Of a DNA stretch of 64,000 bases, positions 1 to 10,469 are shown piece by piece. The notes under the pieces are model-generated. The model ran no database searches, was not told where the DNA came from, and saw nothing but the letters and a program-made list of their open reading frames with translations. Source of the stretch: Odontesthes bonariensis (Eukaryota; Chordata; Actinopteri; Atheriniformes; Atherinopsidae); contig NC_134525.1 of assembly GCF_027942865.1 (NCBI RefSeq), positions 2,356,994-2,420,993 on the forward strand, in the 5' to 3' direction. Within the stretch, counting starts at the first letter, position 1. The number at the start of each line of letters is the position of its first letter. The translations under genes and the position numbers were made by a program.

Positions 1-121
1 CCACAGCAGCTCCGCTCGGCCCACATGTTTCCTGGTTCCCTCCCCTTCAGATCTGCAGCTCACGATGGGTGTAACCAACAGGAAGTGAACCGACCGGCTC
101 TGTTCTCTGCACAGACACGTG

Positions 122-170
122 ATTTATAGCTCAGAGCTCAGATAAGTTTCAGCTTTCAGGAAGTGAAACT
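122..170 (+). promoter_or_regulatory. Putative TRIM promoter with TATA-like box and IRF/Ets-type motifs
   Basis: A TATA-like TTTATA lies at about 123-128. About 20-40 bp downstream are AGTTTCAGCTTTC (145-157) and GGAAGTGAAA (159-168). The second fits the Ets-IRF composite consensus GGAANNGAAA. The first resembles an interferon-stimulated response element, but its TTTC repeats are spaced by 3 rather than 2 bases. The placement just before the TRIM start codon suits an interferon-responsive gene. This is motif reading only; the transcription start is not known. Confidence 0.4.
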
Positions 171-197
171 CACTGAGTCGCTGATCTGAGAGGAGTA

Positions 198-1336
198 ATG
201 GCTCAGAAAGGAATTCAGCTGGACCGAGAAAGCTTCTCCTGTTCGATCTGCCTGGATCTGCTGAAGGATCCGGTGACTATTCCCTGTGGACACAGCTACT
301 GCAGGAGCTGTGTTAAAGGCCACTGGGATGGAGAGGATCAGAAGGGGATCCACAGCTGCCCTCAGTGCAGGAAAACCTTCACACCGAGGCCTGTCCTGGA
401 GAAAAGCACCATGTTAGCAGCTTTGATGGAGCAGCTGAAGAAGACTGGACTCCGTGCTGCTCCTGCTGATCACTGCTATGCTGGAGCTGAAGATGTGGCC
501 TGTGATGTCTGCTCTGGGAGGAAGCTGAAAGCCACCAAGTCCTGTTTATCCTGCCTGGCCTCTTACTGTGAGGAACACCTTCAGCCTCATTATGATTCAG
601 CTCCACTCAGGAAACACAAGCTGGTGGAGCCCTCCAACAAGCTCCAGGAGAACATCTGCTCTGATCACGATGAGATGATGAAGATTTTCTGCCGTACTGA
701 TCAGAAGTGCATCTGTTTTCTCTGCCCTGTGGAGGAACATAAAGGCCACGACACAGTGTCAGCTGCAGCAGAAAGGACTGAGAGGCAGAGAGAGCTGGAG
801 GGGAGTCGGCAGCAGATCCAGCAGAGAATCCAGGACGCAGAGAAAGATGTGAAGCTGCTTCAGCAGCAGCTGGAGGCCATCCATCGCTCTGCTGATAAAA
901 CAGAGGAGCACAGCCAGAAGATCTTCACTGAGCTGATCCGTCTCCTCCAGAAAAGAAGCTCTGATGTGAAGCAGCAGATCAGATCCCAGCAGGAAGCCAA
1001 AGGGAGGCGAGTCAAAGAGCTTCAGGAGAAGCTGGAGCAGGAGATCACTGAGCTGAAGAGGAAAGATGCTGAGCTGAAGCAGCTCTCACACACAGAGGAT
1101 CACAGCCAGTTTCTGCACAGCTGCCCCTCAGTGGCAGCACTCAGGGGGGCTACACACTCATCCAGCATCCAGATCCGTCCTCTGAGGCACTTTGAGGATG
1201 TGACAGCAGCTGTGTCAGAGCTCAGAGAGAAACTACAGGACATCCTGAGAGAGGAATGGACCAACATCTCACTGAGAGTCGCTGAAGTGGATGTTTTACT
1301 GTCACAACCAGAACCAGAACCAGAACCAGGACCAGG

Positions 1337-1371
<35 letters not shown>

Positions 1372-1961
1372 GACCAGGACCAGAACCAGGACCAGGACCA
1401 GAACCAGAACCCACGAGCAGAGCTGGATTCTTAAGATATTCATGTGAAATCACACTGGATCCAAACACAGCACACAGAAATCTGTTACTGTCAGAGGGGA
1501 ACAGAAAAGTGACAGTAATGACACATCCTCAGTCTTATTCTGATCATCCAGACAGATTCACTGGCTGTTGGTTTCAGGTCCTGAGCAGAGAGAGTCTGAC
1601 TGGACGTTGTTACTGGGAGGTGGAGATGGGAGGAAATGTTGCTGTAGCAGTCGCATACAAGAACATCAGCAGAGCAGGATGTGGAGATAAATGTGTATTT
1701 GGATCTAATGACAAATCTTGGGCATTATATTGTTACCCAAACAGTTATTCATTTTGGTACAACAAGATGAAAACCTCCATCTCTGTTCCTTGGTCCTCCA
1801 GAGTGGGAGTGTACCTGGATCACAGAGCAGGTATTCTGTCCTTCTACAGCGTCTCTGGAACCATGACTCTCCTCCACAGAGTCCAGACCACATTCACTCA
1901 GCCGCTCTGTGCTGGGATCTGGATTTATTCTGATTATGGAGACTCAGCAGAGTTTTTGTAA
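198..1961 (+). CDS. Single-exon tripartite-motif (RING/B-box/coiled-coil/PRY-SPRY) E3 ubiquitin ligase, fish TRIM16/TRIM25-like
   Basis: The product is 587 residues with the full TRIM order. A C3HC4 RING carries C15, C18, C30, H32, C35, C38, C54 and C57. A B-box-1-like zinc region spans about 102-143 and a B-box 2 about 154-184 (C154, H157, C173, C176, H181, H184). A long coiled coil covers about 190-300. A Pro-Glu-Pro-Gly linker (about 372-405) leads into PRY-SPRY (B30.2) from about 413 to the end. By family knowledge the RING recruits a ubiquitin E2 and the SPRY selects the target; fish have many such genes, often linked to antiviral signalling. The start codon sits just before the conserved N-terminus and follows a plausible promoter. 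The whole gene is one exon, as in many fish TRIM16/25-like genes. The extreme C-terminus is odd: a run of five T (1953-1957) gives an early TAA. One T fewer would extend the protein by a few residues to a stop at 1969-1971. The exact TRIM subfamily cannot be fixed from sequence alone. Confidence 0.9.
1310..1410 (+). repeat. In-frame CCAGAA/CCAGGA hexamer repeat in the TRIM linker
   Basis: Hexamers CCAGAA and CCAGGA alternate and encode a Pro-Glu / Pro-Gly tract between the coiled coil and the SPRY domain. The period keeps the reading frame, so copy number can change without breaking the gene. The opposite strand and the +1 frame are also open here, which produces false ORFs. Confidence 0.9.
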
Positions 1962-3375
1962 AGTGAAATAAATGTATTTAGTCAGCTTGTTGCTGACAGC
2001 TTGTTGCTGACAGCTGGTTGCTGACAGCTGGTTGCTGACAGCTGGTTGCTGACAGCTGGTTGCTGACAGCTTGTTGCTGACAGCTGGTTGCTGACATCTG
2101 GTTGCTGACAGCTGGTTGCTGACAGCTTGTTGCTGACAGTTGGTTGCTGACAGCTTGTTGCTGACAGCTTGTTGCTGACAGTTGGTTGCTGACAGCTTGT
2201 TGCTGACAGCTGGTTGCTGACAGCTTGTTGCTGACAGCTTGTTGCTGACAGTTGGTTGCTGACAGCTTGTTGCTGACAGCTTGTTGCTGATAGTTGGTTG
2301 CTGACAGCTTGTTGCTGACAGCTTGTTGCTGACAGCTGGTTTCTGACAGCTGGTTGCTGACAGCTGGTTGCTGACAGCTGGTTGCTGACAGCTTGTTGCT
2401 GACAGCTTGTTGCTGACAGCTGGTTGCTGACAGCTTGTTGCTGACAGCTTGTTGCTGACAGCTGGTTGCTGACAGCTTGTTGCTGACAGCTTGTTGCTGA
2501 CAGCTGGTTGCTGACAGCTGGTTGCTGACAGCTGGTTGCTGACAGCCTGTTGCTGACAGCTGGTTGCTGACAGCTGGTTGCTGACAGCTTGTTGCTGACA
2601 GCTGGTTGCTGACAGCTGGTTGCTGACAGCTGGTTGCTGACAGCTGGTTGCTGACAGCTGGTTGCTTACAGCTTGTTGCTGACAGCTGGTTGCTGACAGC
2701 TGGTTGCTGACAGCTTGTTGCTGACAGCTTGTTGCTGACAGCTTGTTGCTGACAGCTTGTTGCTGACAGCTGGTTGCTGACAGCTGGTTGCTGACAGCTG
2801 GTTGCTGACAGCTTGTTGCTGACAGCTGGTTGCTGACAGCTGGTTGCTGACAGCTGGTTGCTGACAGCTGGTTGCTGACAGCTGGTTGCTGTGATGTCTC
2901 TGCTGTTCTGCTGTTTAGTTGCTGCTGTTTCCTGTGTCTGTGCAGCCATGGAGGATATCACTGCTGATGAGGAGTTTGATTCACAGAAATATTTCTCCAC
3001 ATGAAAATCTAAACTTCTCTGAGCTCTAAACATCAGTCGGATCCTGGTGCTGATGTGTCTGTATGTTGTTGTTTCTCTTCCACTTCATGGAGCCCAACAG
3101 AGGAATCAGCAGACCTTCCTTTATCACAGACTCTTTTCAGATCTCATCACTTTGGAAATGGGAAAATAATCTGGATTATTTTCTGAATTTATCTGGACTG
3201 TTGCTTGTTTTTAAATTCCTTTAAATAATTTTATTTGATTCTCTTCATATTCTTCTATGTATTTTTAATGCTTCTTCCACTCCCTGCTGCAATGCTTTTG
3301 TTTTATGTGAAGCACTTTGAATTGTTTTGTACATGAAATGTGCTACAAATAAATTTGATTTGATTTGTTTCTGTG
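1962..3375 (+). other. Probable TRIM 3' UTR with distal poly(A) signal
   Basis: An early AATAAA lies at 1967-1972, directly over the end of the frame. After the 14-bp array the unique sequence resumes, and a second AATAAA at 3348-3353 follows a stretch (about 3300-3366) typical of fish retroposon or UTR tails. The array therefore probably lies inside the 3' UTR. Which poly(A) site is used cannot be told from DNA. Confidence 0.5.
1978..2890. repeat. 14-bp minisatellite, about 65 units
   Basis: Tandem units alternate GCTTGTTGCTGACA and GCTGGTTGCTGACA with rare point variants. Each junction contains CAGC-N5-GCTG, so transcribed RNA could form serial short hairpins. The 351-residue minus-strand ORF here has a 14-residue period (three units of 14 bp equal 42 nt) and is an artefact of the array. 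Confidence 0.95.
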
Positions 3376-3599
3376 GAATCTGATGGAGAAAATGTCAAAC
3401 TGATATGAGGGTCTAACTGAGGCAGTTTTCCTGTAACAGCACAAAGTCCAGAGTTCATGTTCAGAGCAGGAAATATTTGTCCTTTTGACTTCCTTCAATA
3501 AAACAGCTTCATCACAGAGAAATGAGTCCAGTTTTCTTTCCTCCGTCTCTCAGGAAGATTTAGCTTCAGGTGATCAGTTATTATTCTGTGAGCTCCGTG
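3376..3599. other. Short intergenic stretch, nothing recognised
   Basis: Unique-looking sequence between the TRIM tail and the CAAA-rich block. I see no splice-bounded exon or element end. Confidence 0.4.
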
Positions 3600-3803
3600 G
3601 GCACACAAACAAACAAACAAGCAAACAAACAAACAAACAAGCAGAGAACAAACACACAAACAAACAAACAAAAAAGCACAAGCAGCAGCAATCTCATATA
3701 ATACAGCTGTGGATACAGATGACCTTAAACCACAGGACAACACAACAACTGATTAGCGAGCATGCTACTGGGCTAATGAATGTGTGTGTGTGTGTGTGTG
3801 TGT
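3600..3803. repeat. CAAA-rich block plus flank, copy 1 of a local segmental duplication
   Basis: A (CAAA)n tract with AAGCAGAGAACAAACACACA is followed by AGCAGCAGCAATCTCATAT, an AC-rich segment ending CTAATGAA, and a (TG)n run. The same series of segments recurs at 4735-4980, so this is a local duplication rather than two independent microsatellites. Confidence 0.8.
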
Positions 3804-4340
3804 TGTTGCACTTACTGTTGAGTGAGGACTAACTCAAGTTTTTAACCAACATAGTGAGGACATTTTTACATAGTGAGGACATTTTGGCCGGTCCTCACTT
3901 TGTTTCCCTCTAGATGACCTCCTCAGGTTATATAGATGCTATCCTCTAATTTTCTCAGTTGGACCTCAGAATGTCCTAAGTGTCAATTTTTCACCCCTAA
4001 AGTTTAACACAGATTAAAATCTTTTTCTGAATCTTTTGTGCTTCTCAAAATCTGAAGCAGTGTTTCGTATCACTATGCCACCGAGTGTCTGGAATGAGAC
4101 TTTGTTTGTTTCTAAGTGAACTAGAAATACTGGTCCTCGCTTTGTGAGTAGTTTTACTTGGTCCTTACTCTGCATTAAGTACGAGAATGTGTGTGTATGT
4201 GTTTTGAAGTGTGTGTATGTTTAACGTGTGTTTGTGTGTGTTTTGAAGTGTGTGTGTCTATGTTTTAAAGTGTGTGTGTTCAAAGTGTGTGTGTGTTTAA
4301 CGTGTGTGTTTATCGTGTGTGTGTGTGTTTTTTTTTGTGT
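3804..4340. repeat. Dispersed-repeat-like segment followed by TG-rich compound repeat
   Basis: At 3820-3900 the motif GTGAGGACATTTT recurs with the inverted form GGTCCTCACTTTG, and a GGTCCTCGCTTTG variant lies at about 4130. This looks like a common dispersed repeat, but I cannot name it. From about 4186 TG runs are interrupted by GTTTTGAAG, GTTTAACG and GTTTATCG; the same compound pattern returns at 5462-5612. No coding potential is credible. Confidence 0.5.
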
Positions 4341-4734
4341 GTGTTTTTTTTAACCCCTTGTCCTGTCCTGCATTATGGCAGCAGAATTGTAATCTGAATA
4401 CCGTTTATGCTAAACACATTTGCTATGCCAAGGGAAGCTTTATGAATGTAAAGCTCCCCTTGATGCCCATCAACTCCTCATTTTTATTTATTATTTTTTA
4501 TACAATATTTAACATGATATGATAATAGTGCCGAACCGGATCGGGGGACAGAGAGAGAGGGAGAGCGAAGAAGACAAAAAAGGAAAGAAAAAAAAGGAAC
4601 AGAAACATGAAGAGACAAACATAAAAAAACAATGAAAAATCCGACAACCAGCTGCTATACCTGTAAAAACAAAACTGAAGACGATTCACGGCTTTTGTGG
4701 GGAATCCAGCCTTAGAAGCACCAGGAGCACCTGT
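4341..4734. other. Unclassified purine-rich sequence, no gene seen
   Basis: It contains a GA-rich run (about 4545-4625) and otherwise unique-looking DNA. Minus-strand ORFs over it are low-complexity shadows of the CAAA and TG tracts. Confidence 0.4.
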
Positions 4735-4985
4735 AAGCAGACAAGCAGAGAACAAACACACAAACAAACAAACAAACAAGCAGAGAACAAACACACAAAC
4801 AGACAAACAAACAAGCAGAGAACAAACACACAAACAAACAAAGAAAAAAACACAAGCAGCAGCAATCTCATATGATACACAGGTGACCTTAAACCACAGG
4901 ACAGCAAAACAACTGCTTAGTGAGCATAGTGAGCATGCTACTTGGCTAATGAATGTGTGTGCGTGAGTGTATGTGTGAGTGTGTG
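4735..4985. repeat. CAAA-rich block, copy 2, with internal triplication
   Basis: The unit AAGCAGAGAACAAACACACA plus (CAAA)n is repeated three times (about 35 bp each). The same downstream flank as in copy 1 (3600-3803) follows, including CTAATGAATGTGTGTG. Copy 2 has more units than copy 1, so the array grew or shrank after duplication. Confidence 0.8.
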
Positions 4986-5039
4986 TGAGTGTGAGTGTGA
5001 GTGTGTGTCTGTGCATGAACATGCAATACACATAGATGG

Positions 5040-5179
5040 TCCCACATAATAACCATGCTTAAATATCAGTGCAGAGTGTCACAACCCCCCCCCCAGCAAT
5101 CAGAAGCAGGCCGAGAGGGCCCCCAGACCCAGGCCCAGTCACCCCATAAATCATATAAGAGAAAAAAAATAATAATCAA

Positions 5180-5233
<54 letters not shown>

Positions 5234-5612
5234 TAGATCAATAAATACATACATACATAAAGAAAAAAAAAAAAGAAAAAAAAACACATCCACAAACACT
5301 CGCACAGCACATGCATCCATCCCCCACCTCCGCTGGAGTGTGGCGCAGTGGGCACATCCAGGGGCCAGCAGCCCCCCAGCAACCACAGACCAGCAGGAAA
5401 ACTCCTCCTCCTGGCCCCCCCGCCCGGAGCAGCAACCAGGCAACAGGGGTGTGGGAAGACCCCTGTGTGTGTGTGTTTTGAAGTGTGTGTGTTCAAAGTG
5501 TGTGTTTAACGTGTGTTTGTGTGTGTTTTAAAGTGTGTGTTTATCGTGTGTGTTTTAAAGTGTGTTTGTGTGTGTTTTAAAGTGTGTGTTTATCATGTGT
5601 GTTTTAAAGTAA
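5040..5612. repeat. Unclassified dispersed repeat with (AAT)n core and TG-rich end
   Basis: A C-rich left part (about 5080-5150), an (AAT)n run at about 5180-5226, A-rich sequence, then GC-rich sequence to about 5455, followed by the TG compound repeat. The composition suggests a mobile repeat common in fish, but no terminal repeat or coding domain could be assigned. Confidence 0.45.
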
Positions 5613-5672
5613 ATATCAGTGCCGACACACTCGGTGTGAGCGTAATGATGAACAGTGTGTGTCTGTCTGCAG

Positions 5673-5702
5673 GACGACCAGGACAAGATCGCCAAACCTG
5701 AG
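5673..5702 (+). other. Candidate 30-nt internal exon (unassigned gene)
   Basis: A pyrimidine/TG tract ending CTGTCTGCAG precedes GACGACCAGGACAAGATCGC..., and the segment ends CCTGAG followed by GTGAGTGA, a strong 5' splice-site match. The 30 bases are a multiple of three and encode DDQDKIAKPE when read from the first base. That is the signature of a small cassette exon. No partner exons were recognised nearby, so it could also be a pseudo-exon or a duplicated fragment. Confidence 0.35.
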
Positions 5703-5837
5703 GTGAGTGAAGCAGGTGACTCAGAATGATGGAAAACGGTCAGGTGCATTGTGGGAAATGTAGGATGACGTGAGAGCAGGTGCACACAAACACACACACA
5801 CACACTTACATGCACGCACACATACACACACAATGTC

Positions 5838-6439
5838 GATTAGAGAGTTTGTTGGGTTAGTCAGTTAGTTGGTTAGATAGTTAGTTTGTTAGAGAGTTAG
5901 TTGGTTAGATAGTTAGTTTGTTAGAGAGTTTGTTGGGTTAGTCAGTTAGTTGGTTAGAGAGTTTGTTGGTTAGATAGTTAGTTTGTTAGAGAGTTAGTTG
6001 GTTAGAGAGTTAGTCGGGTTAGTCAGTTAGTTGGTTAGAGAGTTTGTTGGTTAGATAGTTAGTTTGTTAGAGAGCTTGTTGGGTTAGTCAGTTAGTTGGT
6101 TAGAGAGTTTGTTGGTTAGATAGTTAGTTTGTTAGAGAGTTAGTTGGTTAGAGAGTTAGTCGGGTTAGTCAGTTAGTTGGTTAGAGAGTTTGTTGGTTAG
6201 ATAGTTAGTTTGTTAGAGAGTTAGTTGGTTAGAGAGTTAATCGGGTTAGTCAGTTAGTTGGTTAGAGAGTTTGTTGGTTAGATAGTTAGTTTGTTAGAGA
6301 GTTAGTTGGTTAGAGAGTTAGTCGGGTTAGTCAGTTAGTTGGTTAGAGAGTTTGTTGGTTAGATAGTTAGTTTGTTAGAGAGTTAGTTGGTTAGAGAGTT
6401 AGTCGGGTTAGTCAGTTAGTTGGTTAGAGAGTTAGTTGT
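5838..6439. repeat. GTTA/GTTG-type minisatellite with 81-bp higher-order unit
   Basis: Short GTTAGTTG, GTTAGAGA and GTTAGATA modules are organised in an 81-bp super-unit marked by GGGTTAGTCA. That marker recurs at about 6081, 6162, 6243, 6324 and 6405 (spacing 81); an earlier spacing of 65 marks a shortened unit. The array abuts the 3' tail of the LINE at 6440. Confidence 0.9.
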
Positions 6440-7371
6440 TTCAATTCAATTCAATTCATTTTTATTTATATAGCGCCAAATACAATAAATGTCATCTCAA
6501 GGCACTTAGATAGTAAGTCCAATTCAAGCCAATTGGAATTCAATTAATTAATAATAATCATAATTCATAAAATAATCCAATTCGTTCATATAGAGCCAAT
6601 TCAAAAACAATTTCCTAGCTAAGAAAACCAACAGATTGCACTGAAAACTTTTTGTTTTTCGGTCCAATTTCCCGTCCTGAGCGTGCCTGAGGCGACTGTG
6701 GAGAGAAACGACTCCATTTTAACAGGAAGAAACCTCTGGCAGAACCAGACTCAGGAAGGGTGGCCATCCGCCTCGACCAGCTGGGGTTTGAGAAGACAGA
6801 AAGGGGGGGAGGGGGGCGCGGCGGCGGCGGCGGCGGCACTGTAACACCATTCAAAGGATATCTGTTGGAACAGGGAAACACGAGTTAATGACCACAATAA
6901 TATCACATATACATAAAGAGAGTAAAGTGAGGAAAGGTGTGACAGATGAGGCCCCCCAGCAGTCTAGGCCTATAGCAGCTTAACTATGGGATGTTTCAGG
7001 ATTACATGAGCCATCCCTATTCAAGGTAAACACAAGAAACTTGTGCAAACGAAAAAATAAATAAATAAATAAATAAAGGACCAGACTCAATGAGTAATTC
7101 CCTATACTCCCTATATAGATCTGCTCCTCACACCACAACAACCATCTTTTTACAGCCACAAGCTACCTCAGCCTCTCACCAACTGCACACCAGTCACAGC
7201 GGGGTGGGGATGCAAACCCTGGTTCGGGTAGGGGGAGAAATAAAAGAGGTAAGATAAGCGGGAATGGGATTCAAACCCTGGTTTGGGTAGGGGGTAATGA
7301 AAGTATAGAGGGTGCCAGAGGTGGAGGCAGAACAAGACACACTAGCAGACACACTATCAGATTCAACAGAC

Positions 7372-10300
7372 CTAACTATAAGCTTTATAAAAAAGGAAAG
7401 TTTTAAGCCTGGTCTTAAAAGTGGAAAGGGTGTCTGCTTCCCGGACATTTACTGGCAGCTTATTCCACAATAGAGGGGCCTGATAACTGAAGGCTCTGCC
7501 TCCCATTCTACTTTTAGAAACTCTGGGAACCTCAAGTAAACCTGCAGTTTGGGAACGAAGTGCTCAGTTAGGAAAATATCTTACAATGAGATCTTTAAGA
7601 TATGATGGAGCTCGGTCATTAAGAGCTTTATATGTAAGGAGAAGAATCTTAAATTCTATTCTGAATTTAACAGGGAGCCAATGAAGAGAAGCTAAAACTG
7701 GAGAAATATGATCTCTCCTGTTAGTTCTCGTCAAAACTCTGGCTGCAGCATTTTGGATCAGCTGAAGGCTTTTCAGAGAATATGTAGGACAGCCCAATAA
7801 TAAAGAATTACAGTAGTCAAATCCTGAAGTAACAAATGCATGAATTAGTTTTTCTGCATCACTCTGAGACAGGATGTTCCTGATTTTAACAATATTACGG
7901 AGGTGAAAGAAGGCAGTCCTAGAAACCTGTTTTATATGCGAGTCAAATGATAAGTTCTGGTCAAAAATAACTCCAAGGTTCCTCACTGTAGAACTAGAAG
8001 CCAAGGAAATACCATCTAGAGTAACTATATAGCTAGACAATTTCTCCCTGAAACGCTCAGGTCCAAAGATAACGACTTCAGTTTTGTCTGAATTTAGCAG
8101 CAGACAGTTCTGAGTCATCCAGGTCTTTATGTCTTTAAGACATGCTTGTAGTCTGACCAACCTATTGGTTTCATCTGGTTTTATAGATAAGTACAGCTAA
8201 GTATCATCAGCATAGCAATGGAAATTTATGCCATGCTGTCTAATAATGTTACCTAATGGAAGCATGTATAAAGTGAAAAGAATCGGTCTAAGCACAGAAC
8301 CCTGGGGAACTCCATGACTTATTCTGGTGTGTGAGGAAGATTCTTCATTTACAAGAACAAACTGAAATCTATCAGATAAATATGACTTAAACCAGCCTAA
8401 TGCAGTTCCTTTAATCCCAATAACATGTTCAAGTCTGTGTAATAAGATACTGTGATCGACCGTATCAAATGCAGCACTGAGATCCAACAGGACAAGCACA
8501 GACACAAGTCCGCTATCAGAGGCTAAGAGGAGATCATTGGTAACTTTCAGCAGTGCAGTTTCTGTGCTATGATGCACTCTGAATCCTGACTGAAACTCTT
8601 CAAACAGATTATTTCTGTGTAAATGATCACAAAGCTGAGCTGCAACTATTTTTTCAAGAACTTTAGACATAAAAGGGAGATTGGATATAGGTCTATAATG
8701 AGCCAACACTTCTGAATCAAGAGTAGGTTTTTTAAGTAAAGGTTTAATTACAGCAACCTTAAAAGTCTGAGGTACATATCCTGTCAACAAAGACAGATTG
8801 ATCAAATCCAATATGGAAGTGTCAATTAATGGGAAAACCTCCTTGAACAGTCTGGTTGGGATTGGGTCTAAAACACAAGTCGATGGTTTAGAAGAGACTA
8901 TTGCTGTTGTTAGATCAGAGAGATCAACTGGGCAGAAGCTGTCTGAATACAAATCAGGTTCTAAAGATACTTCTAAAGCTGCTGTACTTGATGATACATC
9001 ACTGATAATAGTGGGAAGGACTCCATCAATCTTCTCTCTGATAGAAACAATTTTATTAATAAAGAAGCTCATGAAATCATCACTGCTGAGAGTTAAAGGA
9101 ATACCTGGCTCAGCAGAGCTCGGACTCTTAGTCAGACTGGCTACAGTGCTGAAAAGAAACCTGGGATTATTCTTATTCTCTTCTATCAATGATGAATAAT
9201 AAGCAGTTCTAGCTTTACGAAGGGCTTTCTTATACGTTATTAAACTATCTTTCCAGACTAACTGAGACTCTTCTAAATTAGAGGAACGCCACTGTCTCTC
9301 CAGCTGTCTTGCAGTCTGCTTTAAAGCACGCAGCTGTGAATTATACCAAGGAGCCAGCCTCTTCTGACTGATTACCTTCCTTTTCAGAGGGGCAACATTG
9401 TCCAGTGCTGTACGCATTGAAACTATAGTGCTGTCAACAAGAGAGTCAAGTGCTGCTGGAGTAAAGTTTAGGTAGTCGTCCTCTGTCATATCTGCACATG
9501 GCAGTGAAGAAAAGGATGATGGAATTAATTCTTTAAATCTGGTTACAGCATCCTCTGATAGACACCTTCTATACGTAAATTTCTTCTCAGAAACTGTATA
9601 GTCAAGTAATGTTAACTCAAAGGTTATCAGAAAATGGTCAGATAAGACAGAGTTATGAGGGAACACTGTTAACTGTTCACTCTCAATGCCATAAGTCAGC
9701 ACAAGATCAAGGGTGTGATTAAGGCAGTGAGTCGGTCTGTGAACACTCTGAGAAAATCCAATAGAGTCCAATATAGAATTAAAGTTCATATTCAGGCTGT
9801 CATTTTCAACATCTACATGAATATTAAAGTCACCCACTACAATGACTTTATCTGTACTCAGCACTAACTGGGATAAAAACTCTGAGAATTCAGACAGAAA
9901 CTCGGAATAAGGGCCAGGTGGACGATACACAACAACAAACACAAGAGGTTTCTGGGATTTCCACTTTGGGAAAAACTGAGAATCAGATATTCAAAAGAGC
10001 TCAAACTAATCTTGGGTCTGGGACTGATGAGTAACCCTGATCTGAAAATAGCTGCCACTCCTCCTCCTCTGCCTGTGGTTCGAGGAACGTGAACATTTAA
10101 ACAGTCAGAGGGAGTTGCTTCATTAATGCTAACATGATGCTAACATGATGCTAACATGATGCTAACATGATCCTCCTGCTGCAGCCAGGTTTCTGTAAGA
10201 CAAAATATATCAATATGATGATCACAAATCAACTCATTCATTAACAGAGACTTCGAAAGGAGAGATCTGATATTCAGCAAACCACATTTAATAGTTTGAT

Positions 10301-10469
10301 GTTTTTGTTTTAATAATTTCTTTTTGCACAAGAGGATTTGCTCCTTTTGTGTTAATCGATTGGGTGGGTAGCAGCAGGTGGGAAGCTGCAGAGAAGCGTG
10401 TAAGACTACAACTCTGCATCCTGCTCTGAGCCCTGGGTTGTCATGTTTTAGGGTGACAAATAAATTCAT
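7372..10469 (-). pseudogene. L2-type LINE ORF2 (AP endonuclease + reverse transcriptase), disrupted
   Basis: The N-terminal endonuclease shows NIRSLLSK and the TETWL motif. A central linker leads to a reverse transcriptase with [19 protein letters not shown] and the catalytic YADD. The C-terminal extension ends near 7372. ORF2 would start at 10469, overlapping the end of ORF1 by 29 nt. Few lesions are visible: an 11-bp unit (GATGCTAACAT) expanded to about four copies near 10135-10170 brings in a stop; a frameshift lies at about 9945-9965; a stop at 8197-8199 replaces the usual Gln after YADDT; a TGA at 7564-7566 fits a CpG change of an Arg codon. By family knowledge ORF2 nicks the target and reverse-transcribes the RNA. 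The small lesion number suggests a fairly young copy, but it cannot encode an active protein as read. Confidence 0.85.

Noticed and set aside
1978-3033. 351-residue Gln/Ser-rich minus ORF
   Set aside because: 14-bp minisatellite read in a 42-nt period, antisense to the TRIM 3' UTR.
5176-5496. Minus ORFs with poly-Tyr/Leu tracts
   Set aside because: Caused by the (AAT)n tract and flanking C-rich repeat.
5838-6439. CRISPR-like spaced repeats or telomere-like array (GTTAG motifs)
   Set aside because: Units are contiguous with no unique spacers; GTTAGTTG/GTTAGAGA is not the vertebrate telomere TTAGGG, and the genome is eukaryotic.
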